64,000 nucleotides of DNA from Mycolicibacterium sp. ND9-15 (GCF_035918395.1 NZ_CP142362.1:3323501-3387500); one strand, 5' to 3'. Shown: positions 51,944-61,120, numbered from the stretch's first letter. Notes: generated from the letters alone by a model not told the origin. A program made the numbers and translations.

Positions 51944-52045
51944 CGATTATGCCGCGCGAGCCAGCCTCGAAACCTCCGCCGAACTGCACGAACACCACCA
52001 CGACTGCCCCAGGCTCGGCATAACCACGACCTCGGGATAATTGGA
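51944..52045 (-). repeat. RIT terminal inverted repeat, right
   Basis: Exact reverse complement of the left repeat over 102 bases. The match ends within the shared TTGGAG flank. Confidence 0.9.
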
Positions 52046-52619
52046 GAACCCGGTTCGCGGAGCCCGTCGCCGGCATCGGTCTCGAAGTACAACGTGCTCA
52101 CGTCATAGAGCACCAGGCTGGCTGGCCCCAACCGGGCGTGCGCCGCGCACGCAGCTAAAGTGCTTGTCGGAATTCGGGTTTGGCGAACACCGGAAGGCGC
52201 CGGTTGAGCGTCGATACGACACTGGCGCCACGCCGGTCTCGTCGATGACGCGCAGTGAATCGGCCTTGCTGGTCGGCTCGATGATTCGCGCCAACACCAA
52301 CTGACGAAACGCCTCATCACCAGCGGCGGCCTTGTCGAATCCCACATGGGCGTAGGCGGCGCACAACGCATCCCATAGCAGCGCGGACTTCGTGGACGTG
52401 ATCGGCAACGGCTCGGCCGCCGAGCGTTGGGCCAGACCCAGATCAAGCTGGGCCTGGCCGGCAGCCAGTCGCTGCGCAGCCGCGGCCTTCAGTGCCGCTG
52501 CCTCGGCCTCGTCATGCGCCGACCCGATGCTCGATCTGGCGCAACCCCTTACGCGAGGACCACACGATCTGCACCGCGGTCGCGCCCGAGGACGTCTTCA
52601 CGGTGCGCACATAGGCCAC
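52046..52619 (-). pseudogene. IS1634-family transposase, N-terminal part
   Basis: From a GTG at 52619 the frame reads VRTVKTSSGATAVQIVWSS, shifts near 52530, and continues as ITSTKSALLWDALCAAYAHVGF. It shifts again near 52170 to SLVLYDVSTLYFETDAGDGL just before the RIT junction. At least two one-base frameshifts were already present in addition to the RIT insertion. It continues in the fragment at 47855-48788. Confidence 0.85.
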
Positions 52620-52885
52620 CAAGGCACCCTACGGGCCACCGGCTAGTGCACAAATCCGCACCAGGAAGACAAGAAACAAGCAGGCCACAGACCTACAGAG
52701 CTGGCCGACCGCCAACAGTGACAAAAGTCAGGTAAAGACAACATCGCTGAACACTTCGAAGCGCCCCGCGTCGGGATTCTCGAAAGTGAGCTACTTTCCG
52801 CCATCGGGCGAGCTAGGGCCATTATCAGCTTCAGAGAAGGTTACTGACGGCCCTCACCAGTCTCCCCGTAGCGAGCGCATTCCTT

Positions 52886-52917
52886 GGTGTCACACTTATG
52901 GCTGTGGTGTTACACTT
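52886..52917 (+). promoter_or_regulatory. Operator/promoter of the toxin-antitoxin pair
   Basis: GGTGTCACACTT (52886-52897) and GGTGTTACACTT (52906-52917) are direct repeats 20 bases apart, each with a small palindrome (GTGTCACAC, GTGTTACAC). TACACT at 52911-52916 fits a -10 box whose start point would fall on the ATG at 52922, giving a leaderless message. Autoregulation by the antitoxin is expected. Confidence 0.45.
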
Positions 52918-52921
52918 GCTT

Positions 52922-53191
52922 ATGCCCACGAGCCACCCGCGCCACGCCGTCACTGAAACCGAGGAAATCAGCGACGCCTTGGCGGTGGCACGCCGCACCT
53001 GGCCCGAGCTTGCCGACAAACCTGGTGCGCTGCTGCGTCGCCTCATCCTCGAAGGTCGAAACACCCTCGTATACAACAGCACTGAGGAATTCGATGAGCG
53101 TCGGCGCGCTGTCGTCGACACCGGCGGTGCCCTGAGCGGAGTGTTCCGAGCCGGCTACCTTGAGGACTTACGCGAGGACTGGCCCGAATGA
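52922..53191 (+). CDS. VapB-like antitoxin
   Basis: About 89 residues from the ATG at 52922; an in-frame ATG at 52898 would overlap the repeat operator and is less likely. The protein is hydrophilic, with SDALAVARRTWPELADKPGALLRRLIL as its main ordered part. I do not see a classical ribbon-helix-helix or AbrB motif. Its role rests mainly on its position: its end overlaps the PIN-domain toxin start by ATGA, the usual antitoxin-toxin layout. It should bind the toxin and repress its own promoter. Confidence 0.7.
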   Translation: MPTSHPRHAVTETEEISDALAVARRTWPELADKPGALLRRLILEGRNTLVYNSTEEFDERRRAVVDTGGALSGVFRAGYLEDLREDWPE

Positions 53192-53865
53192 TCGTGCTCG
53201 ACGCGAGCGTATTGATCGGGCATTTCGAGTCGGCCGATCCGCACCATGCCGACGCCACCGAATTGCTGCTGTACTACGCCGCGGAGCCGTTCGGGTCGAG
53301 CGTCGTCACCCTCGCAGAGGTCTACGTCGGTGCGGCGCGCGCGGGTCATGCTGAACGGCTCGCTCGACTCCTGGAACGAGTGAGGGTCGAACCGCTAGAT
53401 TTGCCGGCCGCAGCCGCTCGCCGCCTCGGCGAAATGCGAGCAAGCACCGGCCTCAAGATGCCGGACTGCTGCGTGCTCTATACCGCAGAACATCACGGCG
53501 CCGCCGTCGCCACCTTCGACGAGAGGCTGGCTTCTCGCGCTGCCGACCTTGGACTGGAAGTTGCGCGACGCCGCGACCACAGCGGACCTGAGCTGACTAC
53601 TCAACCGATCACTGGAGCCGACCTCGCGGCGGGAAGGGTTCGAATTCCAGCGGACACCAAACCTGTGCTGCCCGATACGAAGGGAGTCGTACAGATAGTG
53701 CTTCGGGGACTCGACATCGAAGTCCGGTGGGACCCGCGCAACGGGCCCGATCGCCCGCGGTCCGGAGTCCTCGGCGTCGGTAGTGCTCGCCTGGCGTCCG
53801 CTGTCGCAGAGAACGAAATACTGACCGTCGCACTGTCGCCGGAGGGCAGAATCGAACTCACCTGA
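53188..53865 (+). CDS. VapC-like PIN-domain toxin with extra C-terminal domain
   Basis: 225 residues, longer than usual VapC toxins (about 130). Residues 1-130 form a PIN ribonuclease domain with all four acidic residues visible: Asp5 (VLDAS), Glu44 (LAEVYV), Asp93 (MPDCCVL) and Asp111 (ATFDERL). Residues of about 138-225 form a second domain starting ITGADLAAGRVRIP, with VQIVLRGLDIEVRWDPR, GPDRPRSGVLGVG and NEILTVAL. It looks like a small beta-rich domain; I do not recognise it with confidence. It may bind nucleic acid or direct the nuclease to a target. Confidence 0.8.
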   Translation: MIVLDASVLIGHFESADPHHADATELLLYYAAEPFGSSVVTLAEVYVGAARAGHAERLARLLERVRVEPLDLPAAAARRLGEMRASTGLKMPDCCVLYTAEHHGAAVATFDERLASRAADLGLEVARRRDHSGPELTTQPITGADLAAGRVRIPADTKPVLPDTKGVVQIVLRGLDIEVRWDPRNGPDRPRSGVLGVGSARLASAVAENEILTVALSPEGRIELT

Positions 53866-53999
53866 CGGGACTGTCGGCCGTCACTTGACGGTGATGCTGC
53901 GACCACCCAGGCGGCAGTTCCCGGGACCGCTACGCCCCTGCGGCTTTCTTTATGTGGAGAACTGCGATGTCTCGCGGGAACGAGCCCTCTGCGACGCTG

Positions 54000-54674
54000 T
54001 CACCACACGCCGGGCACCAGGCGGTGGGGAACTTCCTGGGTGTACTCGCGGTAGCCGTCCAGCTCATCCTGAAGCAACTTCTCCTCGTCGCGGATGCGCA
54101 GGGCGAGCACGAACACGGCGGGCACGAGGACGAGTAGCCCCCAATAGCTGCCGAGAGCAAGAGGAATGCCCAGTATCAAGATCACATTGCCGGTGTACAT
54201 GGGGTGACGCACCAGCCCATACAGCCCGGTGGAGACGAGCTTCTGGCCCTCCTCGACCCGCACGACTGCTGCGGCATAACTGTTCTGGATCACCACCAGC
54301 GTCACCATCGCGAGTGCGAGCGCGAACAGGACATTTCCGATCAAGCAGATCGCGGTGGGTACCTGCGACCAACCGAAGCGGTGGTCTAGGGCGCTGATCA
54401 CGAACGCTGACACCAGCGACAGGTACCAGCCGGCAATGAAAGCCTTTTGTCTGGTTCGTGTTTCGGCTGTCGGCCCCGCGCGCATCCGCCGCTTGAGCGC
54501 ATCAGGATGGGTGCGCAGCAGATACACGCCGGATATGCACGCCGAAAAGGCGAACACCGCCAGGAACAACCACGCCTGCCAGTAGTCGAACGTGCCTGCC
54601 ACCAGGAACGTGATCAGACCGAATACGACAGGCTCGATGAGCCCGACCAGAATCGGTCTCAGAAGCGCCTTCAC
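54000..54674 (-). CDS. Isoprenylcysteine carboxyl methyltransferase-like membrane protein, copy 2
   Basis: A 224-residue protein with the same layout as the one at 38718: repeated hydrophobic segments, GLYGLVRHPMYTGN and RIRDEEKLLQDELDGYREY, ending RLVPGVW like its paralogue. The start is GTG at 54674 with AAGGAGG upstream. The two differ at many positions, so the duplication is older than the mobile-element insertions between them. The substrate is unknown. Confidence 0.75.
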   Translation of the reverse strand: MKALLRPILVGLIEPVVFGLITFLVAGTFDYWQAWLFLAVFAFSACISGVYLLRTHPDALKRRMRAGPTAETRTRQKAFIAGWYLSLVSAFVISALDHRFGWSQVPTAICLIGNVLFALALAMVTLVVIQNSYAAAVVRVEEGQKLVSTGLYGLVRHPMYTGNVILILGIPLALGSYWGLLVLVPAVFVLALRIRDEEKLLQDELDGYREYTQEVPHRLVPGVW

Positions 54675-54857
54675 ACATCCTCCTTACCAGTCCGCCCGAC
54701 GCACGCTACCAGCGACGCAGGAGGGGGCTGATCTGGTCGGAGAGCGGCGTCGGGGACACGCCCAGCCCGCGCGCAGCGGTGACGCCGTCGACGAGCGTTC
54801 GGGGTCCCCGTTTCCGGCCGCCAGGTGTCACCTGCTACGCACGGCCGCTACCCGGGC

Positions 54858-55193
54858 TCAGAAGTTCTGGCAGGTGTCGAAAATCAGTTGGTAAAGGCCC
54901 AGGTACGGCTGATTCGCCGGCATGCTCACGATCTGCTCGGCCATCAGCTGGCGTTGATTCCGCGGTGCGGCGAGGAACTGTTTCACTCCCGACGCCAACA
55001 TCGGCTCGTTGAGCCTCGCCGCAAGCGAGGGGTCGGCCGCGTTCGCTGCCGCCTGCAACTGGCCGTAGCTGCAGCTTGTGTTCACGGCAGAATCGAGATT
55101 GGGCTGTGCCGACGCGATTCCCGTCCCGGCGGTCAACGCCAATGCCAGCCCTCCGAACCCGACAGCCATCTTGTCCAGCGGGAGTTTGATCAT
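54858..55193 (-). CDS. Secreted mycobacterial hemophore-like protein
   Basis: 111 residues. A signal peptide with a hydrophobic core (VGFGGLALALTAGTG) ends at ASA-Q near residue 30. The mature part is helical with two cysteines (NTSCSYGQ and FDTCQNF) that could form a disulphide. This is the pattern of the small haem-binding proteins of mycobacteria (Rv0203-like family). It probably works outside the cell or in the cell wall in haem handling. The ATG has GAGGAGAGAG upstream. It is a single gene with no visible operon partner. Confidence 0.75.
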   Translation of the reverse strand: MIKLPLDKMAVGFGGLALALTAGTGIASAQPNLDSAVNTSCSYGQLQAAANAADPSLAARLNEPMLASGVKQFLAAPRNQRQLMAEQIVSMPANQPYLGLYQLIFDTCQNF

Positions 55194-55367
55194 GTGTGGA
55201 CTCTCTCCTCACGAGATTGCAACTGAAACGCTGATTTCATTGACCTTAGTCGCCCGTCGCAACCCTGGCGTTACATTGGCCAGGCCCGCCCCGATGCGTC
55301 GACTCTGCGCCCACGGTCCAGTTACCGCATTGAAATGCACCCTACGCGCAGAGTCAACGGCCGAAAC

Positions 55368-56747
55368 CTACGCCTGCGCCAGCAGGGCTTCCAGCTTCTG
55401 GTTGACCAGCGGCAACTGCTTGCCGAGCATCGAGATGATTCGATCGCGGGCCCGCGCGCTGGCGCCCGACGTGACATGGTGCAGGGCGTTGAGGCGCGCG
55501 CCGTCCACCCACGCCAACATGTCCGGGTCGGAGAACCACTGCAGCTGGTTCTTGTTGAACGAGTACATCATTCGCAACCAGTCGATCGGGTCGTGCGGAT
55601 AGGGCACCGGCTCGCAGTAGGCATTGCGGGTGTCGTCATCCGGATATGTCGCTTCGACGTGGGCGATGACTGCGGCGCTGAACGTGGGCTGGCAGGTGCG
55701 TACGGTCTGCAGGGAGATGTGCTTGCCGTCGAACACCGTCGTCACCGGCTTCTTGCCCAAACCGTCTGCGGTGCAGTCGATGTAGAGCGCCGAGCCCTCG
55801 ATGTCGCGTACCCCGTCGTCGAGCGTGATGCGTCCCGGCTCGACCGACTGGACCCGCCCCATCCGCACCACGTCGGTGATGCGCCGCAACTCGGCCAGCT
55901 CCGCCTGCGACAGGATCGCGCACCGGTACATCGTCGGCTCGACGGAGCGGTCGACGCGCTGCAGACACCCCTTGGCCTCCAGCCGGCCGAACAGATCCGG
56001 CAGCGAATCGGCCTCCTGCACCGCGGCCATCTGGTTCGAGAAATCCCGCAAAACCACCTGCGCGAACTGCCGACCTGGCTGAATCGCCGCGCGGTCGAGC
56101 ACCCACGACTCGCGGGGCTTGATCCACGTCAACCGCTCGGGGCCGATCCCATGCTGCAGCAGCCACAAACACGAATCCATCGCGGTCTTGCCCGCGCCGA
56201 CCACCACATACCGGTCGCGCGGAGCCCGCATCCGGGGCAAACCGTTCGGGGGCACGAGGTCGACGCCAGGTGCCACCGCGTACAGCGGCGGTTGCATCGA
56301 CGGCACGATGACCTCGACGTGGCTGTTCACCACCCGGCGCGCCGCCACCTCGATGTCCTCACCGCCGAACGTGCGCACGCGCCCGTCGCCGAAATATTCG
56401 CTCATCGGCAGGTACGTCACCCGGCCCGTCGGCAGCAGATCCCGGCGCATCACCGCATCGAAGTAACCGCACACCTCGGCGCCGCTGGCCAGCTCGTAAT
56501 AGCCGGCGTTGAGCCCGGATTCGTCGACGGCGTCGGTGCCCAGGTGGCGCGAGTTCACCCCGTAGTAGGCCGACGGCTGGTGCAGCCGCACGAACGGGTA
56601 CGCCGTCGTCCAGTGCCCGCCGGGCTGGTCGTTGCGGTCCACCATCACGACCGTCGCATCCGACTCGTGGACCAACGTGTCGGTGAACGCCAGCCCCATA
56701 GCGCCGGCGCCCACGACGAGGTAGTCGGCCTGCAGAGTCCTGCCCAT
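55368..56747 (-). CDS. FAD/NAD(P)-binding oxidoreductase
   Basis: 459 residues. An N-terminal FAD-binding motif (YLVVGAGAMGLAF) is followed by a second dinucleotide site near residue 180 (YVVVGAGKTAMD). This resembles flavin monooxygenases and related oxidoreductases, but I do not see the full Baeyer-Villiger fingerprint. The start ATG directly follows the stop of the epoxide hydrolase (TAG then ATG), so the two are translationally coupled and may act on the same compound: oxidation followed by ring opening, or the reverse. The substrate is unknown. Confidence 0.75.
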   Translation of the reverse strand: MGRTLQADYLVVGAGAMGLAFTDTLVHESDATVVMVDRNDQPGGHWTTAYPFVRLHQPSAYYGVNSRHLGTDAVDESGLNAGYYELASGAEVCGYFDAVMRRDLLPTGRVTYLPMSEYFGDGRVRTFGGEDIEVAARRVVNSHVEVIVPSMQPPLYAVAPGVDLVPPNGLPRMRAPRDRYVVVGAGKTAMDSCLWLLQHGIGPERLTWIKPRESWVLDRAAIQPGRQFAQVVLRDFSNQMAAVQEADSLPDLFGRLEAKGCLQRVDRSVEPTMYRCAILSQAELAELRRITDVVRMGRVQSVEPGRITLDDGVRDIEGSALYIDCTADGLGKKPVTTVFDGKHISLQTVRTCQPTFSAAVIAHVEATYPDDDTRNAYCEPVPYPHDPIDWLRMMYSFNKNQLQWFSDPDMLAWVDGARLNALHHVTSGASARARDRIISMLGKQLPLVNQKLEALLAQA

Positions 56748-57881
56748 CTAGCGCACGGTATCGAAGAACGCGCGAACGTCGTCGACGAAGAGCTCCGGCT
56801 GCTCGAAGGCCGCGAAGTGGCCGCCGCGCGGCATCGCCGTCCAGTGGGTGACGTTGTAGCCGGCCTCGCACCAGCTGCGAGGCGCCTGCATGATCTCCTT
56901 GGGAAACGAGGCGATACCGGTCGGCGTCTCGACCCGGTCGAACTTGCCGAAGTTGTTGAAGCTCTCCCAGTACAGCCGCGCCGACGACGCGCCCGAGGCG
57001 GTCAGCCAGTACAGCATCACGTTGTCGAGCAGTTCGTCGCGGGTCAGCACGTTCTCCGGATGGCCGTCACAGTCCATCCATGACCAGAACTTCTCGACGA
57101 TCCACGCCAACTGGCCGACGGGCGAGTCGACCAGCCCGTAGCCGATCGTCTGCGGGCGGGTGGACTGTTCTTTCATGTAGCCCGATTCCCATTGCTGGTA
57201 GTACTTGCCGCGTTCGAGCGCCCGCTTCTCCTCGTCGGTGGGATTCTCGAGGTCACCCGGCGGGAAGGCCAGCGGCATGTTCAGGTGGATCCCCGTGCAG
57301 TGGCTGATGTCGCCGCCGGAGCGGCTCCGGTGACCGCCGTTGCGCCCGATCTGAGTGGTGACCGCCGCACCCCAGTCGCCGCCCTGTGCGCCGTAGCGGT
57401 CGTAGCCGAGCCGGTCCATCAGCGTGTCCCACGCCGCCGCGATCCGCTCGACGCCCCAGCCGGTGCGCGTGGGCTTCCCCGAGAACCCGTAGCCGGGCAG
57501 CGACGGGCACACCACGTCGAACCCGTGCTCGGTGAGCGGCTCGATGACCTTGTGGAACTCGACGATCGACCCGGGCCAGCCGTGCGTGATCACCAACGGG
57601 AAGGCGTCGGCGTGCGGCGAGCGCTGATGGATGAAATGGATGTCGAGGCCGTCGATCTCGGTGGTGTAGTGGTCGAACCGGTTCAGCGCTTGTTCGCGGG
57701 ACCGCCAGTCGTAGCCGGCTTCCCAGTAGGCGGCCAGTTCGCGGGTATAGGCCAGCGGGATGCCCTGGCTCCAGTCGTCGACGCACTCGGCTTCCGGCCA
57801 CCGCGTGCGGGCCAGTCGTGAGCGCAGGTCGTCGAGGTCATCGTCGGCAACAGCGATGCGGAACGGATTGATCGAGGCCAT
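56748..57881 (-). CDS. Epoxide hydrolase (alpha/beta hydrolase with EHN domain)
   Basis: 377 residues. The N-terminal EHN-type segment (FRIAVADDDLDDLRSRLARTRWPEA) is followed by an alpha/beta hydrolase core. HGWPG is the oxyanion-hole motif, GGDWGA holds the nucleophilic Asp, and the late GGHFAAFEQPE holds the catalytic His. Tyrosines in the cap (KYYQQWESGYMKEQ, TIGYGLVDSP) could activate the epoxide. The protein is full length, first of a two-gene operon with the oxidoreductase. Mycobacteria carry several such enzymes; the substrate cannot be read from sequence. Confidence 0.85.
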   Translation of the reverse strand: MASINPFRIAVADDDLDDLRSRLARTRWPEAECVDDWSQGIPLAYTRELAAYWEAGYDWRSREQALNRFDHYTTEIDGLDIHFIHQRSPHADAFPLVITHGWPGSIVEFHKVIEPLTEHGFDVVCPSLPGYGFSGKPTRTGWGVERIAAAWDTLMDRLGYDRYGAQGGDWGAAVTTQIGRNGGHRSRSGGDISHCTGIHLNMPLAFPPGDLENPTDEEKRALERGKYYQQWESGYMKEQSTRPQTIGYGLVDSPVGQLAWIVEKFWSWMDCDGHPENVLTRDELLDNVMLYWLTASGASSARLYWESFNNFGKFDRVETPTGIASFPKEIMQAPRSWCEAGYNVTHWTAMPRGGHFAAFEQPELFVDDVRAFFDTVR

Positions 57882-57994
57882 CCCCGGATTTTGTCACGGA
57901 CCGACGGCGCGAGATCAGCGGTAGACCAGACCGCTCAGCCTGCGCGCCAGGCCGACGGTGCAGCGCTATCTCGACGCACCGTGATAATCGGCGG

Positions 57995-58440
57995 GTGATG
58001 TGGACTCCGACGCTCATCCTGATCGCCGCCACCACGCTGATGGCCTGCGTGCTGTTCGGAGGCGGACTCTACGAAACCGTCGTCGTCGACCCGGCCTGGC
58101 CCAAACGGCCCGGGATCATCCAGGCGCACCGCGGCGGAATCTCCCGACGCCGGTTCTGGATCCCGGCGCACACCGCCTTCGAGGTGCTGCTCATCGTGGC
58201 ACTCGTCGCCTGCTGGAGCGACACAGATGGGCCGCGCTGCTGGTGGCGCTGGTCAGCCATGCGGTGATGCGGGTGTGGTCACTGGCCGACTCCGTGCCCA
58301 AGGCGGTGGCGTTCGAGAGGTCGGACCCGGCGGTGGTCGACGAGACCGCGGCGGTGCACTGGACCCGGCGCAGGCTGGCGCGGTTGCCGCTCGACCTCCT
58401 CACCTGCGTCGGGATGCTCGTCGCGCTGGCGGTCGCATAG
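57995..58440 (+). pseudogene. Small membrane protein, apparent frameshift
   Basis: The first frame (GTG 57995) encodes a transmembrane start (TLILIAATTLMACVLFGGGL), YETVVVDPAWPKRP and FWIPAHTAFEVLLIVAL. Near 58225 the protein-like sequence moves to another frame and continues WAALLVALVSHAVMRVWSLA and LARLPLDLLTCVGMLVALAVA to a stop at 58440. A one-base deletion would explain it. It is either a real recent mutation or a sequencing error. Family unknown to me; it resembles small conserved membrane proteins of actinobacteria. Confidence 0.65.
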
Positions 58441-58492
58441 ACCTGTCGGTCTGTGGGCATAGCTAAGGCATGAGTGAGGACCGGAACCGATC

Positions 58493-58738
58493 ATGATCTC
58501 GCCCGCGGATGTGCGCGGACTGCTGCAGTCCGAGGAGAAAAACGCCGTACTGGTGGTCATCGAGGGTCGCGTCGAAGTGATCGGCGCGGGCCGGCTCGCA
58601 TCGCCCGACTACCGCGGCGCGCTCGAGGTGGTATCCCGCGACGACCTGGTGCAGCGCATCGGCGAGACACCGTCCGACCGCGAAATCGACGAACAGGCAG
58701 CGCAACTCGACACCGCGGTCTCCGAGCTGGGCGGCTGA
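58493..58738 (+). CDS. Small conserved protein of unknown function
   Basis: 81 residues, MISPADVRGLLQSEEKNAVL at the start, acidic, with no membrane segment. It has a strand-rich middle (VIEGRVEVIGAGRL) and a helical end. GAGGACC lies upstream of the ATG. It is convergent with accD3, eight bases apart. Function unknown. Confidence 0.65.
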   Translation: MISPADVRGLLQSEEKNAVLVVIEGRVEVIGAGRLASPDYRGALEVVSRDDLVQRIGETPSDREIDEQAAQLDTAVSELGG

Positions 58739-58745
58739 GCCCGCT

Positions 58746-60215
58746 TCACAGACCGATCCGCCGGTACCGCGCGAGCCGCGCCGCCAGCCGGTCATCGCCG
58801 GGAACCGAACGCAGCAAGTGCAGTTCGTTTGCGACGACGGCCGACAACCGCTGCGTGAACTGCATCGGTTCGTCCGCGGCGTCCGGGTGTTCGGGCACGA
58901 CGACGTCGACGATACCGTCGCGTAGCAGGTCCGTCGATCGAATGCCCTGGGCCGCAGCCAATTCCGCGGCATGGTCGAGGTCTCGGAACACGATCGCGCT
59001 CGCACCCTCCGGCGGCAGCGGAGCCAGCCAGCCGTGCAGCGCGGCCAGCACCCGGTCGGCGGGCACCATCGCCAACGCCGGCCCGCCGCTGCCCTGGCCC
59101 AGCAGCACCGACACCGTCGGCGTGTCCAAGGTGACCAGTTCGGCCAGGCAGCGCGCGATCTCGCTCGCCAGCCCACCCTGTTCGGCCTCGACGGTCAGCG
59201 CCGGTCCGGCCGTGTCGATGACGAGCACCAGCGGCAGTCGCAGGCCCTCGGCCAACGCCATCCCTCGCCGCGCTTCCCGTAGCGCAGCCGGCCCGACCAT
59301 GCCGCCGACCAGGCGTTGCTGGCCGAGCACCACCGCCGGTTGACCGCCGAACCTGGCCAGCGCGAGGAGCGTCGTCGCCGCCTCACCCTGTCCCGTTCCC
59401 GACAGCAGCACCCGCTCGGTCGTGCCGTGCCGCAGCAGATACCCGACGCCCGGCCGGTCCGGCCGCCGCGACGCCGTCACCGAGTCCCACGCAGGCACGT
59501 CGGGTAGCGGCGCGAGTTCGGGCGGGGGAGGCGGCGGATCCGGCTGGTCCGCGAGCACCTTCAACGAGCGGTCCAGCGTCGCGCGCACCGCATCGAGCGG
59601 GACGACGCCGTCGATCACGCCGTGCCGGTGCAGGTTCTCGGCGGTCTGGATCCCCTCCGCAAACGGCTCTCCGTAGAGGTGCTCGTACACCCGCGGCCCG
59701 AGGAAACCGACCAGCGCGCCCGGTTCGGCCCCCGTCACGTGCCCCAGCGATCCCCAGGACGCGAACACCCCGCCCGTCGTGGGGTGCCGCAGATACACCA
59801 GGTACGGCAGATGTGCGCGCTTGTGCAGCTCGACGGCCGCGGCGATCTTGACCATCTGCAGGAACGCGACCGTGCCCTCCTGCATCCGGGTGCCGCCCGA
59901 ACTCGGCGACGCCAACAGCGGCAGCCGCTCGGCGGTCGCCCGCTGCACCGCGGCCGTGATCCGCTCGGCCGCCGCGACCCCGATGGAGCCGGCCAGGAAG
60001 TCGAACTCGCAGGCCACCAGCGCGACGCGGCGGCCGAACACCGTCCCCTCACCGGTCAGCACCGACTCGTCCACGCCGCTGGCGGCCGCCGCGGTCGCCA
60101 GCTCCCGGCGGTAGGACGCGTCGGCGGTGACATCGAGGGGCGTGGCGTCCCAGCTGACGTACGAGCCGGCGTCGAGCACCGCCTCGCGCAGCTGTACCGC
60201 CCCGATCCGGCTCAC
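58746..60215 (-). CDS. accD3: Acyl-CoA carboxylase carboxyltransferase subunit AccD3
   Basis: 489 residues with the two-lobed carboxyltransferase fold. The first lobe has [20 protein letters not shown] and [16 protein letters not shown]; the second has [20 protein letters not shown] and [16 protein letters not shown]. It matches what I recall of M. tuberculosis Rv0904c along its length, and the gene order confirms it. The subunit transfers carboxyl from biotin to an acyl-CoA; the specific substrate of AccD3 is not settled. The start is GTG at 60215, divergent from echA6. Confidence 0.93.
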   Translation of the reverse strand: MSRIGAVQLREAVLDAGSYVSWDATPLDVTADASYRRELATAAAASGVDESVLTGEGTVFGRRVALVACEFDFLAGSIGVAAAERITAAVQRATAERLPLLASPSSGGTRMQEGTVAFLQMVKIAAAVELHKRAHLPYLVYLRHPTTGGVFASWGSLGHVTGAEPGALVGFLGPRVYEHLYGEPFAEGIQTAENLHRHGVIDGVVPLDAVRATLDRSLKVLADQPDPPPPPPELAPLPDVPAWDSVTASRRPDRPGVGYLLRHGTTERVLLSGTGQGEAATTLLALARFGGQPAVVLGQQRLVGGMVGPAALREARRGMALAEGLRLPLVLVIDTAGPALTVEAEQGGLASEIARCLAELVTLDTPTVSVLLGQGSGGPALAMVPADRVLAALHGWLAPLPPEGASAIVFRDLDHAAELAAAQGIRSTDLLRDGIVDVVVPEHPDAADEPMQFTQRLSAVVANELHLLRSVPGDDRLAARLARYRRIGL

Positions 60216-60385
60216 CCGGTGAGGTTAACCCGGGCCGGTACGGCACGCTTCGGTCGATTAGGCGCCCGAGACCGACGTTCTGGCTGGTATCCGGCCGTCG
60301 AATCGACCATTGCGTCGGTTTCGAGAGCGGTGGCAGCGTAGCTATGGGCGCGTGCGTCCAAACGAGGCTCGCTAGGCTTGCGCAC

Positions 60386-61120
60386 ATGATTGGTGTCACC
60401 CGCGACGGCCACGTGATGACCCTGGAGATGCAGCGCGCCGAGCGCCGCAATGCCCTGAACGTCGAGTTGGTCGACGGTTTGCGCGAGGCGGTCGAGAAGG
60501 CCGCCGCCGAGGATGTCCGCGCGATCGTGCTCACCGGCGCGGGCCACGTCTTCAGCGCGGGCGCCGACCTGTCGGACCCCTCAGGAGTGGCCGAGCAACT
60601 GCCCGACAAGGCTAAGGAACTGAACTTCGCGATCGACAGAGCGCCGGTGCCGGTCATCGGCGCGATCAACGGTCCCGCGATCGGGGCGGGTGTCATCCTC
60701 TCCATGATCTGCGACCTGCGCGTCGTCGCACCCGACGCCTACTTCCAGTTCCCCGTGGCGAAATACGGCTTGGCGCTTGACAACTGGAGCATCCGGCGGC
60801 TGACCTCGCTGGTGGGGGCGGGCCGGGCGCGGGGCATGCTGCTGGCCGCGGAGCGCCTCACCGCCGACGTCGCGCTGCAGACCGGGATGGCCAACCGCAT
60901 CGGCACACTCGCCGACGCCCAGGCGTGGGCCGCTGAGATCGCCGGGTTCGCGCCGCTGGCGCTGCAGCACGCCAAGCGAGTGCTCAACGACGACGGCGCC
61001 TACGAGGACGCCTGGCCCGAGCACCAGGAGTTGTTCGACAAGGCGTGGGCCAGCCAGGACGTCATCGAGGCACAGGTCGCGCGCATCGAGAAACGCCCAC
61101 CGAGGTTCCAGGGCGCCTGA
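60386..61120 (+). CDS. echA6: Enoyl-CoA hydratase/isomerase-family protein EchA6
   Basis: 244 residues from the ATG at 60386; in-frame starts upstream would add a tail not seen in the family. The crotonase fold is shown by [19 protein letters not shown] (oxyanion hole) and [20 protein letters not shown]. The C-terminus [20 protein letters not shown] matches Rv0905 closely. In M. tuberculosis EchA6 is reported to bind acyl-CoA and pass it to FAS-II for mycolate synthesis without acting as a hydratase. Followed by the hydrolase gene with an overlapping TGATG. Confidence 0.93.
   Translation: MIGVTRDGHVMTLEMQRAERRNALNVELVDGLREAVEKAAAEDVRAIVLTGAGHVFSAGADLSDPSGVAEQLPDKAKELNFAIDRAPVPVIGAINGPAIGAGVILSMICDLRVVAPDAYFQFPVAKYGLALDNWSIRRLTSLVGAGRARGMLLAAERLTADVALQTGMANRIGTLADAQAWAAEIAGFAPLALQHAKRVLNDDGAYEDAWPEHQELFDKAWASQDVIEAQVARIEKRPPRFQGA

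Larger units (their letters stand above)
48795..52040 (+). mobile_element. RIT element (three tyrosine recombinases) inserted in IS1634 transposase
   Basis: A 3.2-kb unit with three consecutive, overlapping tyrosine recombinase genes, the hallmark of Recombinase-In-Trio elements. It is bounded by 102-bp perfect inverted repeats (48816-48917 and 51944-52045). TTGGAG is present at both edges (48789-48794 and 52041-52046) and may be the duplicated target. It splits an older IS1634-family transposase gene. Confidence 0.85.

Noticed and set aside
47855..52619. Two separate partial IS1634-family elements
   Set aside because: The two fragments are the N- and C-terminal parts of one protein in the same orientation, and they meet at TTGGAG when the RIT element is removed.
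55335..57083. 582-codon plus-strand open frame opposite the oxidoreductase and epoxide hydrolase
   Set aside because: Antisense to two genes with complete motifs; Arg/His-rich shadow with no family resemblance.
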